NCBI GenBank assembly: GCA_949987705.1
Contig: OX465281.1
Span: 168,158,516-168,222,515 of the forward strand
Length of the DNA: 64,000 nt
Source of the DNA: Thereva unica
Taxonomy: Eukaryota; Arthropoda; Insecta; Diptera; Therevidae
Direction: 5' to 3'
The translations under genes were made by a program, and so were the position numbers. Shown piece by piece: positions 1-10,219 of the stretch; position 1 is the stretch's first letter; every line of letters begins with the position of its first letter. The notes beneath the pieces were generated by a model. The model ran no database searches. It saw nothing but the letters and a program-made list of their open reading frames with translations, and was not told the DNA's origin.

Positions 1-717
1 ACGCGTATTTTTCTTACGGTTTGTTTGCACATAAATGACTTTGACATCTTTCCTTTCACAGGAATCGAAGTTTTGAGCAATGATTTCATCGGCAATGTCA
101 TCTGGATCGTAATCCTCCGTGACATCGACGACTTTCACACGCGGCTTTTTCATCGACACAGTTTTGACCTCGCAGTTCAAGTTTGCAATCTTTTTTATTT
201 CATTTTGCATGGTTTCGTTGTTTGTCTGATTGTTACATTTTATCATAACCGTACCATCTTTTGCTTCTCGAACCGTATCAACTGAAATGTTCAAGTCGCG
301 AATTTTCACCTCCTTTTTGATTTTTTTAATTATGTCGCCTTTCGGAGTTTTGCTGTTCGGTTTCACCAAAATTGGTGGAACCTTGGACAGAACTTTCGCA
401 TAAGACATATAACTAGAGGCCATCGCGCCATGATCATTCACACGCACACCACACTCAAGATGTCGTACTTTTTCGTCAAGCAATACATTCGTCTTCTCTT
501 TTTCTTGTAACAATTTTTTCATCAAACTAATTTGGTCGCACAAATGTTTCACGATTGACGAATCATCGAGATTAGCAGAACAGCAAACGACGCGCGTTGA
601 ATCTACAACAGTTACATTTTTCGCACGCTCAATGCACGATTTGTGGAATGTCGCACCACAGTTAACACACACACAATACCTTGCTTCTTTAGTCTTACAA
701 CAATTAAAATTCGGCAT
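1..717 (-). CDS. LINE ORF1 with N-terminal PHD-like zinc finger, cut by the window edge
   Basis: Reading the minus strand from the ATG at 717 gives 239 open codons to the left edge without a stop. The first 45 residues carry a Cys/His pattern: Cys 6, 7, 15, 17, 20, His 25, Cys 28, then a Cys pair near 44-45. This resembles the PHD-like fingers at the N-terminus of ORF1 proteins in several insect LINEs. A charged, Lys/Glu-rich helical stretch follows (residues 55-80, possible coiled coil). The rest is polar and would be the nucleic-acid-binding part of an RNP protein. No endonuclease or reverse transcriptase is visible because the element continues outside the window. The sequence at 718-909 would be its 5' UTR. 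A host PHD protein is an alternative, but the lack of introns and the repeat context favour a retroelement. Confidence 0.6.
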   Translation of the reverse strand, partial: MPNFNCCKTKEARYCVCVNCGATFHKSCIERAKNVTVVDSTRVVCCSANLDDSSIVKHLCDQISLMKKLLQEKEKTNVLLDEKVRHLECGVRVNDHGAMASSYMSYAKVLSKVPPILVKPNSKTPKGDIIKKIKKEVKIRDLNISVDTVREAKDGTVMIKCNNQTNNETMQNEIKKIANLNCEVKTVSMKKPRVKVVDVTEDYDPDDIADEIIAQNFDSCERKDVKVIYVQTNRKKNTR

Positions 718-909
718 TTTTTCGCAGATCAGCCGGGCAAACAACCGCGGCGTCCAGACAATTGATGTTTTGGAAATCGGGTTACTCAATTTACCATTAA
801 GTTAATGTGGGACAGTTAAGTATCAAATTAAACTGGATTTAATTTAGAGAGAAAACAAAAACACGTCTGATCTCCACAAAGGCTAGATTAACAATTAACA
901 TTAACATAA

Positions 910-2276
910 CATTATCGCGGTATTAGCCTTCTTTCGATCGTCGGTAAAGTATTTACGAAAATAATACAATCGAGGCTACAGAAACATCGAGAGCAAACGA
1001 GCCGGGAGGAACAAGCGGGATTTAGACCACATCGAGGATGCATTGATCAAATATTCGCCCTCCGTCAGTTAATGGAAGAAAGAATTCGTTGCGGCAAACG
1101 AATTGTCGTCGTTTTCGTCGATTTCAAATCCGCTTTCGATTGCATCGATTGGAACAGCTTGTGGAGAGTCTTGGTAACCGAACACGTGCCATTGAGAATC
1201 ATCCAACTTCTCCAAGCGTCGTACGATGGCTCAACCAGCAGCGTTCGTATTCGAAACGACTTATCCGAGGAGTTCCCGATTCAGACGGGTGTCCGACTGG
1301 GAGACGTCGCTTCGCCACTTCTCTTCAACGTTGTGATCGACGTGATTATGCGTGAAGCATTCGATGGACGACTCGGAGTTCAATACGACGACAACAACTT
1401 CGTAACAGACTTAATGTTCGCCGACGATAGCGCTGTTTTCGCCGACACGGATGCCGAAGCAACGGACATCTTATACGATATTTCCCGCATCGCCCAATCA
1501 TACGGGTTAAAAATCAATGCGGAAAAGACCAAAGTGCTCACAACGGATGGATCAAGAGCCAGTGTTCACCTCGATGGAACCCAAATCGAACAGGTTCCAA
1601 GGTTTAAATATTTGGGATCATTGGTTGAGGAAACGAAAGTAGCATCTACGGCCGACGTTCACAGCCGTATCGGCCAGGCAACAGCAACATTCGCCTCGCT
1701 CAAGTGGTGCATATGGAAACGAGCAAATATCTCCATCAAAACAAAACTACGTCTTTACCGAACGTTGATTCTTCCGATTCTTCTTTATGGATCTGAAACG
1801 TGGACACTGCTCAAACCGGACGTTAAGAAGCTCGAGGTCTTCCAAATGCGATGTTTGAGGCAGATCCTCCGTGTCTCACTCCGTGATCGCCTTCGAAACG
1901 AGGTTGTCAGACAAAGATGCGATCAGCAAACACTGATCGAAGAAGAAATGCAAAAACGTCGACTACGGTGGTTTGGACATGTTTGCCGAATGGATGATAA
2001 CCGCTTGCCACGTAAACTTCTCTGGCGAGACCGTCCTGCAGACTGGAGAATACAGCGATCGGCACCGAAGAAAACCTGGTTGAAGAATATCGAGGGTGAC
2101 TTAAAGAATCAACGATTATCAGTTACCGAGGCTCGAGACACCGCCAAAAACCGAGAAGAATGGAAGCGAATCGTGAATGGAGTTCGGGACCCAGCGGCAC
2201 CGACAGCAGCGTATCCGTTGCGGGGACATCCCGCTCGGACCGCCAGCTAACGGATCAAAGAAGAAGAAGAAGAAGA
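910..2276 (+). mobile_element. 5'-truncated RTE-type LINE with (AAG)n tail
   Basis: Homology to RTE-type reverse transcriptases starts abruptly at about 910, inside the conserved YRGISLL motif of the RT. Upstream sequence is unrelated, which is the normal 5' truncation of a LINE. The 3' end is an (AAG)n tract at 2257-2277 and not poly(A), as usual in RTE elements. The tail runs directly into a satellite monomer at its GAG|ATGGCC position, so insertion into the satellite is likely. Confidence 0.8.
913..2250 (+). CDS. RTE-type reverse transcriptase, C-terminal part
   Basis: The frame is open from 913 (no native start codon) to the stop at 2248-2250. It holds the RT fingers motif GFRPHRGCIDQIF, the palm DFKSAFD (first Asp), the VRLGDVASPLLFN block, the FADDSAVF catalytic box (a YxDD variant with Phe) and the thumb region LYGSETW. 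The C-terminal RRLRWFGHVCRM motif is typical of RTE elements. No RNase H domain follows. The endonuclease and N-terminal RT are missing because of truncation. The 446 codons that remain have no stop or frameshift, so the copy is not very old. It would reverse transcribe at nicked chromosomal DNA if complete; this copy cannot. Confidence 0.85.
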   Translation, partial: YRGISLLSIVGKVFTKIIQSRLQKHREQTSREEQAGFRPHRGCIDQIFALRQLMEERIRCGKRIVVVFVDFKSAFDCIDWNSLWRVLVTEHVPLRIIQLLQASYDGSTSSVRIRNDLSEEFPIQTGVRLGDVASPLLFNVVIDVIMREAFDGRLGVQYDDNNFVTDLMFADDSAVFADTDAEATDILYDISRIAQSYGLKINAEKTKVLTTDGSRASVHLDGTQIEQVPRFKYLGSLVEETKVASTADVHSRIGQATATFASLKWCIWKRANISIKTKLRLYRTLILPILLYGSETWTLLKPDVKKLEVFQMRCLRQILRVSLRDRLRNEVVRQRCDQQTLIEEEMQKRRLRWFGHVCRMDDNRLPRKLLWRDRPADWRIQRSAPKKTWLKNIEGDLKNQRLSVTEARDTAKNREEWKRIVNGVRDPAAPTAAYPLRGHPARTAS

Positions 2277-3480
2277 GATGGCCAACATGGACCAAACGAT
2301 ATATTGAGTATACTATATTGCTTATGGTGTTCTACTTATCAACTCTTTCATTTGATACTCATCTCGAAGGGATTGTGAAGAAACTGGTAATCCGCCCTCT
2401 TGAGATGGCCGCCATGGGCCAAACGATATATTAAGTATACTTTATTCGTTATGGTGCTCTTTTTATCATATTCTATATTACTATACTGCATATGATACCC
2501 TTGTCGAGGGGGTTGTGATGTAAATGGTAATCCGCCCTCTTGATGTGGCCTCTCTGAATATAACGATATATTGAGTATACTATATTGCTTATGGTCTCCA
2601 CTTATAATACGTTTTCATTTGATTCCCTTGTTGAAAGGGTTCTGAAGAGAATAGTAACCCGCCCTCTTGAGGAGGCCGCCATGGATCAAACGACATAGCT
2701 TATTGCATTCGACTTATGATGCCCTCTCATTTGATACCCATGTCGAGGGGATGCCCTCTCATTTGATACCCATGTTAAGAAAATGGTAATTCGTCCTCTT
2801 GAGATGGCCGCCATGGACCAAACGATATATTGAGTATACTATATTGCTTATGGTGTTCTACTTATCACACTCTTTCACTTCATACCCATGTAGAAGGGGT
2901 TGTGAAGAAAATGGTAATTCGCCCTCTCGAGATGGCCAACATGGACCAAACGATATATTGAGTATACTATATTGCTTATGGTGTTCTACTTATCAACTCT
3001 TTCATTTGATACCCATCTCGAAGGGGTTGTGAAGAAAATGGTAATCCGCCCTCTTAAAATGGCCGCCATGGACCAAATAATGAATTGAGTATACTATACT
3101 GCTTATAGTGTTCTACTTATCATACTCTTTAATTTGCTACCCATCTCGAAAGGGTTGTGAAGAAAATGGTAATCCGCCCTCTTGAGATGGCCGCCATGGA
3201 CCAAATGATAAATTGAGTATACCTTATGGTGTTCTACTTATCATATTGCTTATGGTGTTCTACTTATCATACTCTTTAATTTGATACCCATCCCGAAGGG
3301 GTTGTAAAGAAAGTAGTAATCCACCCTCTTGAGATGGCCGCCTTGGACCAAACGAAATATAGAGTATATTATATTGCTTATGGTTTTCTACTTATCATAC
3401 CCTTTCATTTGATACCCATGTCGAAGGGGTTGTGTAGAATATTTCAATCCACCCTCCAGAGACGGCTCCACTGATATAAA
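2277..3480. repeat. Satellite block A, monomer about 128 bp
   Basis: A motif near CCCTCTTGAGATGGCCGCC recurs at about 2801, 2929, 3056 and further, giving a spacing of 127-128 bp. Each monomer also holds GAGTATACTATATTGC, TTCATTTGATACCCATGTCG and GTGAAGAAAATGGTAAT. Some copies are truncated (around 2640-2790 and 3200-3250). The same monomer forms the blocks at 22465 and 26360. ORFs through the array are accidental. Confidence 0.9.
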
Positions 3481-3786
3481 GGTATATTGAGTATACCATA
3501 TTGCATTTTCATCGGAGCTAAAGCTGTATGCAAAATCTCAGCATGATAGAATATCCGGAAGTATTTGAAAAATCGATTGCAAAATCAGTGAAGAAAACAG
3601 TAAGAGACGGCCCAAGGAGCTAACGGTATAATGAATTTACCATATTGCATAGGAGCTGAAGCTGGGTGCAAAATTTCAGGGTGATCGGGTAACCAGAAAT
3701 ATTCAAAAAATCGATTGCAAGATTTGTACCGGACAAACAGACAGACAAGAAAGCGAGCTAAGAGCTAATAAAAACGTTTTAATAAA
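3481..3786. repeat. Satellite edge: two diverged copies of a GGAGCT...AATCGATTGCAA unit
   Basis: Two related segments follow the satellite: 3516-3590 and 3651-3726. Both run from GGAGCT(A/G)AAGCTG through AAATCGATTGCAA. A CAGACAGACAAG tract follows at about 3739-3751. They look like the end piece of the satellite-bearing repeat. No gene is visible. Confidence 0.5.
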
Positions 3787-3803
3787 GGGTAACTTCAAAA
3801 ATG
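3787..3803 (+). repeat. Harbinger left terminal inverted repeat
   Basis: 17 bp, an exact reverse complement of 6533-6549. Preceded by AAA at 3784-3786. Confidence 0.92.
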
Positions 3804-3961
3804 CATCGATGCTTCGGTGATGCAGATCAAGTATTCAAAATATTCTGATGCGCATCATGATGCAAATTGTTTAATGTTCATTTTCGCCTCATATAAGCAT
3901 CTGATGCATCAAAATCAAGCAAATATGGCATCACGGCATTTCATGATGCCCTGTTGCTGGG

Positions 3962-5292
3962 ATGTCAAACATCAAAGAAAGTGGATTGAATAAAACGGCG
4001 CCAAAAATGGAAAACGTTTTGTGCGAGTTTTTGTTTGCTTATTTAATAGAGAATGTAAGTGAAAAAAAAGAAATTAATAATATAATAAAAAAACTAAAAA
4101 CAAGAAGCAGAAAAATGCTACTTATTAGTAATATAATCCTAAATAAACGAAGAAGAGTTCCTAAAATAAATGACTACCTAAATGTAATCGAGGATTATCC
4201 AGATGATATATTTCAATCTCACTTTAGAATGAAACGGACAACGTTTAAGGTAATTTAGGTTTTAAATTTATCGCGATTAAATTGTAATTTAATTTTTTTA
4301 GGCCTTAAAAGAGGCATTGCTTCCAATGTGGAAGTTGTCATACAAAGGCAGAGCACCGTACTCTTTAGAAACGTGTTTGTACGCCACGTTGTGGAAATTA
4401 AGCAATAGAGTCAGTTTTCGTGTAATATCAGACCGGTTTAGTATATCCCAAGGCAGTGCGTATAATGTTTTCGTTAAAACAATAAGATGTATTTGCCTTT
4501 TGCTGAAGAAAGAAATAATCTGGCCTACCACAAATTCTGAAATTAACAAGATAATGGAGGATTTTCAAAATAGCAGAGAAAATCCTTTTCCTTTCGTTGT
4601 TGGATGCATTGACGGCTGCCACATAAATATACCACCACCACGAAATGACTCCGTGAGCTATTATAATAGAAAAGGGAACCACAGCATGATTTTACAAGTA
4701 ATTTAGTTACTAATACGTTAAGGTTATATAAAACTTCCATTCATTTTCATTGGATTTTTAGGGAATATGTGATAGCAGATACCGGTTTATGGATGTATTT
4801 TTCGGATTTCCTGGCAGTTGCCATGACGCCAGTGTCTGGAAAAGTAGCCCGATTGGAAAAGGCTTATCGTCCGGAAGGATTATTTTGCCTCCAAACGCTC
4901 ATCTCCTTGCGGATTCTGCGTATCCGTTAACACAACACACGATGGTACCATATAGAGATAATGGCCATCTTACTAGAGAACAAAAAAAATTTAATTATTA
5001 TTTGAGCTCTACTCGAGTACACATTGAGCAGACTTTTGGCATCCTCAAAAAAAAATTTCAAGTGTTAGATTATATTGATGTGCATAATATCAAAGAAGTG
5101 AAGTATATTGTTTTATCTTGCGTAATACTGCATAATTTTATAGCTAACAGAGAGAAATGTTCAAGTATCGACATCGTAAACGATGGAAATATAGATGAAC
5201 ATGTAGCACCTTACGATCTCGAAACAGAAGTAACTTGCACTGAAGAAGGGAGCACAAAAAGGAACCACTTGACAATGTTATTTGCTGCATAA
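3962..5292 (+). CDS. Harbinger DDE transposase (HARBI1-like), three exons
   Basis: The exons are 3962-4249, 4302-4697 and 4762-5292. They are joined across two short introns (52 and 64 bp) with GTAATT donors and TTTTTTAG/TTTTTAG acceptors, all in phase 0. The spliced product is about 404 aa, near the usual 350-450 aa of the family. Exon 2 has the helix-turn-helix-like region and ends with VGCIDGCHI (first catalytic Asp). Exon 3 has PGSCHDASVW, LLADSAYP (second Asp) and HIEQTFGILKKKF (catalytic Glu), the DDE_Tnp_4 signature. The protein would cut and join the element ends together with the Myb-like partner encoded opposite. No stop or frameshift is seen. Splicing is inferred from sequence only. 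Confidence 0.92.
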
Positions 5293-5649
5293 TTATAAGG
5301 CACAGAAAATGTATCAAAGCTATACATATATTGAATAAAATCAAAATATATAATAAAATGAAAGTCTTGGTGTTTGTTTACTTTGTATAATATATTTATG
5401 ATAAATAAAATGCAATTCTGCAACATTTTTTTATAAAACTATTCATTTCAGAAAACAAAAACAGAACTAAAAATTATAATCTGGCACATATTTTTAATTC
5501 ACATTACTAAGCCTCAAGTTTTTATATTATATTTATGATAAATAAAATGCAATTCTGCAACATTTTTTATAAAACTAATCATTTCAGAAAACAAAAACAG
5601 AACTAAAAATCACAATCTTGCACATATTTTGTAATTCACATTACTAAGC

Positions 5650-6332
5650 CTAAAGTTTTTGCAACAAAATTTCTTTTAAAATGTTTTTCATATCACGTAA
5701 GTCTTGGGCTTTTTCTTTTTCGATTTCTAATAATGTAGAGAATCTCGAATCATCTTTTGCAGCCTCTTCTTTTAAAAATTGAAGAACCTCATCCTCCTTT
5801 CCAATTCTTCTTCGTTTATTTTTGGAAGGAGCAGATGGTGATGTTTCTGCATTTTCGTCGCCCGCAAACAAAAATAATTCTTCTGTCGCGCAGACATCAG
5901 GATCATCCATGCTGCTAATTAAGTATTCCCTTGGAGGATCTATGGAATGCCTTGTTCCATAGACATCGTCCATAACGTCGAAAAATTCCCAACTTGTGGA
6001 GTCTCTTCCGCTTTCCTTGTTTCTTTTTTTAATTCTTTTATAAGTAATAGTTATGTTGAGAAATTTTCTTATTATGTCCTCTTTTCCGTGAGGAAAATTA
6101 AGATCTATATTTTTTATTTCACTGTATACTTTTGTCCATAGCACAGCTTTCTTTTTTTTCCCACTCTTAAATTCATTTTCATATTTTAGACGTGTGTCTA
6201 ACATTAGTTGGGTCTGCTGTATTGTCCATTGCAGTTTGCTGTGGAAATGTTGAAAAAATATAGTTATATTAAATTCTTATTCCAATAATGATATAAGAAG
6301 CATTGGTATACTTACTTTCTTTCTTCCTGCAT
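5650..6332 (-). CDS. Harbinger Myb/SANT-like DNA-binding partner protein, two exons
   Basis: Exon 1 (6316-6332, 17 nt, ATG at 6332) ends at a perfect GTAAGT donor. Exon 2 (5650-6238) follows an acceptor with a pyrimidine tract and CAG. The 77-bp intron splits one codon, and the product is about 201 aa. Joining exon 1 places WTIQQTQLMLDTRLKYE at the start of a trihelix Myb/SANT-like domain, confirming the splice. The tail is acidic and then basic (KNKRRR, likely nuclear localisation), ending in a Glu/Lys-rich helix. In Harbinger systems this protein brings the transposase into the nucleus and to the element ends. The next ATG (6204) would lose the first helix, so the upstream start is preferred. 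Confidence 0.85.
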
Positions 6333-6532
6333 TTTTTTTAATTATTATATATCTGCTTTTATAATTCTATTTTAATTTTAAAGCACAAAGACTTTATGGC
6401 GCTCTTTTCTGGTAAGTGACAATTCATAAATGTCAAACTGTGCATCAGCATTGTTCAAGCAGTGATGCCGCATCATTGAGTGCCAAGGGTCATGATAGCG
6501 TAGTGATGCCGCATCACTACGTACATTTTTGA

Positions 6533-6549
6533 CATTTTTGAAGTTACCC
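6533..6549 (-). repeat. Harbinger right terminal inverted repeat
   Basis: 17 bp, an exact reverse complement of 3787-3803. Followed by AAA at 6550-6552, matching the left flank as a possible 3-bp target-site duplication. Confidence 0.92.
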
Positions 6550-6552
6550 AAA

Positions 6553-7927
6553 CCTTCACCTTCATAACCATGTTGCTTTATCTTTATGTCCAAAGTTTCT
6601 TTGCGGGCAAACTGCGCTTTCGCTTTGTGTATGGTGCAAGGGTACTAAATTCCTAAAATGTTTGCAGGTTTTTGAATACGCATCAGTTTTATTTTACATC
6701 CTCTCTCGGAGACAAGTTGATTTTTTTCCGTGGAGAACCAAGGTGAAGTAAAAGAAATACGGCGTTTTGTCCTGGGGAAAAACATTCGTGCCGATGGTAA
6801 CATAGCGCATGAAAATGTTCTATTTGCTTGTCTCAGCTCGATCTCATGGTAAGGAGGAACATTCACGATACGATCAGATTTCTGCTGAGCGTTTTTTACA
6901 GTCAGGTTAATTGAAAGGAACGGATATCATGATCAAGATAACTAGGTGGGCTGATCTGATTATGGAATACGACATTCGACGCAAAAAATTATCCAGTTAC
7001 GATGAATTATTAGTGTTTAGGAATGTTGTTTCGGAAGTTGGTTAGCCTTAACTCAGTTTTTTTTGGATCAAATGTTTACATTAAAGTCTCCACTATAGTT
7101 CTGCGTTGAAAGATACATCCCACTGTACATGTTTATTACATATTTCAATCCAAAAATAATTTGAAGATTATGGTTTAAAAAATTCCTTGATTTGAATGAA
7201 AACTCTCCGACTTTTCCATATTACTTAAATTCCTTGGCTTTCCAGGGTTTTCAGAAAGTGGCCACCTTTAAGGTAAAATAATACGGAAATCTGGATCGTA
7301 TAACATAATCCTTTTGTGTGCCACATCTGACATGTGAAACCACTACAGGCGAACGCAGACTTACCACCAAGAGGTACGTAGAATATTAAAGGAAAATATT
7401 AAAGTGCATTAATCTACAATCAATACAGCAGAACAAAAAAGGCACTCCAGCAGGACGTTTCTCTAAAAATATAAATATTTGGTTGGAATATTTAAATTCA
7501 TCTTAATTTCAGCAATATTATTTACTGGACGAGGAAAGCCTCACGATCCTAATTTGAAGGCAAATGAATAAAAACTTAATAAGGCATTCTTATGTGAAAG
7601 TCTTAAATAATAGCAGTATTTAGTGCCTAAAAATTGCATAGTCTTACAAATATTTCAAATTTCATTGTATGATATTCAAACACTGAGAAAGATAACAATA
7701 ATTGTATTGTTACCACCACTTTTTTTATAAAGAGCACTCTGAAAAAACTTTTAATTATTTTTCAACAACCACAATTACAAATTTATGCAGGAAACATTTT
7801 AAGTATGGCTTTCATTCTTTCATATTTTTACTTTGTACGTATAATTTCATCAACTCTTATATAATAAAAAGTCCGCCCTAAAAGTTAATTTTACTTAATC
7901 TTAAAAGTCACTAAGTCAAGTGCTTAC
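6553..7927. other. Intergenic or intronic DNA without recognised gene
   Basis: AT-rich sequence with no ORF that I recognise. Short ORFs at 6378-6593 and 6645-6866 (minus) have no domain that I can name. If the TRPM assignment to the right is correct, this is intron 3' of the 7928-8010 exon on the minus strand. Confidence 0.4.
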
Positions 7928-8010
7928 CTTGTTTCATCTTTGGGACACGGAACAAACTTTACACACTCCCTCTTCTGAAAATTGGTTTCTATCCAGCTGC
8001 GAGGAGTATG
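7928..8010 (-). CDS. Trpm: Candidate TRPM channel exon (N-terminal SWIE motif)
   Basis: The minus-strand segment is preceded by a strong acceptor (TTTTTTTCCAG) and ends at a GTAAGC donor. It encodes HTPRSWIETNFQKRECV, then KFVPCPKDET. SWIE-x6-KREC is the conserved opening of the cytosolic N-terminal homology region of TRPM cation channels, and the insect form is very close. The exon is 83 nt and ends two bases into a codon (AG-), which would give Ser before the Cys-rich KCCCG stretch expected next in the family; that exon was not found in the window. TRPM proteins are divalent-cation channels of the plasma membrane. This is the only piece of clear host coding sequence that I found. A processed copy is excluded by the splice sites. 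Confidence 0.7.
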
Positions 8011-8167
8011 CTGGAAAAAAATTTAAACAATCTATAAAACCACAGATGATTAGAGTTTTAATTAGGAGCAAATATTTAGTTTATAATTAATAATACATTA
8101 AAAACGTTAGAGGAAAAATTTCCTTTTTATTTTTCACCACAACAGTTAAACACAATATCCTGAATAC

Positions 8168-8299
8168 CTCATCTGCAGCGTCCTGCTGTGCCTTTAACAA
8201 ATCTCTTACACTAAGAACAAAAAATTTTGTCACTGTGGCCGACAAGGATGAACGTTTCCTTTTTTTCAGCTCACAATCGCCTTCCGTGCAGCACTTCAT
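8168..8299 (-). CDS. Trpm: Candidate first coding exon of the TRPM transcript
   Basis: From the ATG at 8299 there are exactly 44 codons to a GAG|GTATTC donor in phase 0. This matches the phase of the downstream exon across a 157-bp intron. The peptide starts MKCCTEGDCELKKRKR and ends LLKAQQDAADE. I do not recognise it as a known domain. TRPM genes often have alternative, poorly conserved first exons, so the call rests on splice phase and position. The donor is not a strong consensus, and an upstream exon outside this stretch is possible. Confidence 0.4.
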
Positions 8300-10219
8300 T
8301 TTTGTAAGACAACTTTTGCCGTTCGTATGTGGTCTACAGTGCCATTTACAAACTTAGCACTAAATTGTTACAAAACTTTAAAAAGATATTTTCAGCACTG
8401 GATAAATCAAGATAAATCACTAGCGCTCTGTACTCAAGGATATCGGCAAGGATGCAGTATGATTACGAACAGGTGAAAAAGTTTTAATTGATTAGTCGCA
8501 AGGTGCCACAACTTTCAAAGTAACTTGATTAAGCCATGGTATATCGATCTGAAGCACTACCAATGAGACCGTCGGAAACACTCGGGCTGCAAGTTTATGT
8601 GGAGATTGCTCATCTGATATGTCAGGTCTTCTTCTATGCAAACAGATCATAAATAATCGGTGTTGGTGATTCTTGATAATAAGTGGCGTCTTTGGTTCAC
8701 GTGAACTTAGAATAGCATGGGGATTTAGAGGCAGGTGAGCGTATGTGTATGGGGCTATTGGGTATATTTGAATGTGAGACTTTGGAACTTGTTCAAAGCG
8801 AAACTTTCTGCTGCTCATTTTGGCGCAGCAAGGGAGATATAAATGTATGAAAATTGTTTGCGCTTTCATAGCTTTAAAAAGTGAGAAGACAAAAGGAAAT
8901 TTATAAAGATAAGAAAAGTTATTCTATATTAGTTTTAAAAAAAAACTTCAGAGGTAGACTAACACTAATTAGGCAAAATATACATGCAGTACATGCAAGT
9001 GGTCGTGTTCAATTTGTGATTTTTTATACATATTTTTTATTTTTTTAGTGATGATTATTTTCAATAAATTAATTTGAAATAAAAAACAAATGATATTTTT
9101 ACTTTAAGTTTAAAAACAACTATAGTAGTAAAACGTTAACTTTAAATTTTGTATGCATATTTAAAATTACGAAAGGTTTAAATAAAGCTATCAATTTCCT
9201 CTTTTTTTTTTGACGTAAAGTTTATGAATACATGGAAGTAAAGTTTATGAATACATAAGAAGTCATTTATTAACATTTTTTCGTATGATGAAGAATTTAT
9301 ATAACTATGAAAGAAGAAGGGTTCTCAATATTCAACTACTACGTCCAAGTCGCTAGAGGCCGCAAGCGCTATAGGCCTACTATGCGGAGGTAAATACGGA
9401 CCGGCCTTTCAAAGAGGTATAATCCAATGAACCATCGCTGTAGGCTAACCACCATACCGATTACGCTATGACAAAACAACAATATGCACCCGAAATTGGG
9501 CACTTTACAGAAAGTAAAGCAAGCCTCGGAATCGGATGGACAACATGGCAACGACTTTTGGAACATGAAACAGGACTAGAATAGGATTATAGAACGTAAG
9601 AGCAATGAGAGAAGCACCCCTCATGTGGGAGAAGAAATGAAAAAATACACAGTAATGAAACTTGGAATATGTAAGAGAGGATGGCGGCGCTCTAGCGAAA
9701 TAAACACGGCAAATATGAGCAAGCCCATATATTCGAGTAGCCAAGGAGCAAGCGAAAGTGGAGTAGGTAGGTATGTGAGCAAAAGGGGTCTGAGGTACAT
9801 TGTATATGCAACATGTAGCGTCACTAAATTAAAAAAGCTCGAAAGGCGTAGGGTATTAAAGTTTGCTTACACGAGCAATCTTTTGATCAATAATTGCCGG
9901 GCAACAGTAATGGAGCAATCTGGAGCAATTAGTGGAGCAGTTTGAAGCAATTTCAATAAAATGCGACAATTGTTTCGGCAATATTATTTCTAATTGCCTC
10001 AATGTTGTCGACACAAATTGTCGAATATCCAGTAGGTATGAAAATTTAAGTCAATTTTAGCTTTTTCAAAAAAAAAAAGCTTATACAGAGGCTCTGTCCG
10101 TCTGTCCGTCTGAAGCCTACTTTCATCTCTGAAAGTACTGCAGATACAGACTTGGGAAATATCTCAAAATGTAGCTCTTGGTCAAAAGACCAAAAACTGA
10201 GAAAATGGTCTGGAAATTT
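8300..10219. other. AT-rich stretch with no recognised gene
   Basis: Contains minus ORFs at 8492-8869 and 9369-9824 with no domain that I recognise. At 9895-9965 a run of GGAGCAAT-type motifs resembles, in inverted orientation, sequence near 20228-20270, suggesting a dispersed repeat. No RNA gene was seen. Confidence 0.4.

Larger units (their letters stand above)
3787..6549. mobile_element. PIF/Harbinger DNA transposon, both genes present
   Basis: The 2,763-bp element is bounded by perfect 17-bp terminal inverted repeats: GGGTAACTTCAAAAATG at 3787-3803 and its complement at 6533-6549. It is flanked on both sides by AAA, a 3-bp duplication of the size known for Harbinger, though the family usually targets TWA. 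It carries a three-exon DDE transposase on the plus strand and a two-exon Myb/SANT-like protein on the minus strand, converging tail to tail. Both are open, so this copy may be autonomous. Both subterminal regions are crowded with GATGC/GCATC motifs. Confidence 0.92.

Noticed and set aside
2257..2277. (AAG)n as an independent microsatellite
   Set aside because: It sits exactly at the 3' end of the RTE-type LINE and is explained as its tail.
2799..3032. ORFs through the satellite blocks (also 22467-22649, 26375-26668, 27302-27538, 28107-28361) with a repeated VIRPLEMAAM-like peptide
   Set aside because: They follow the 128-bp monomer and vary with its indels. There is no start context or conservation of frame between blocks.
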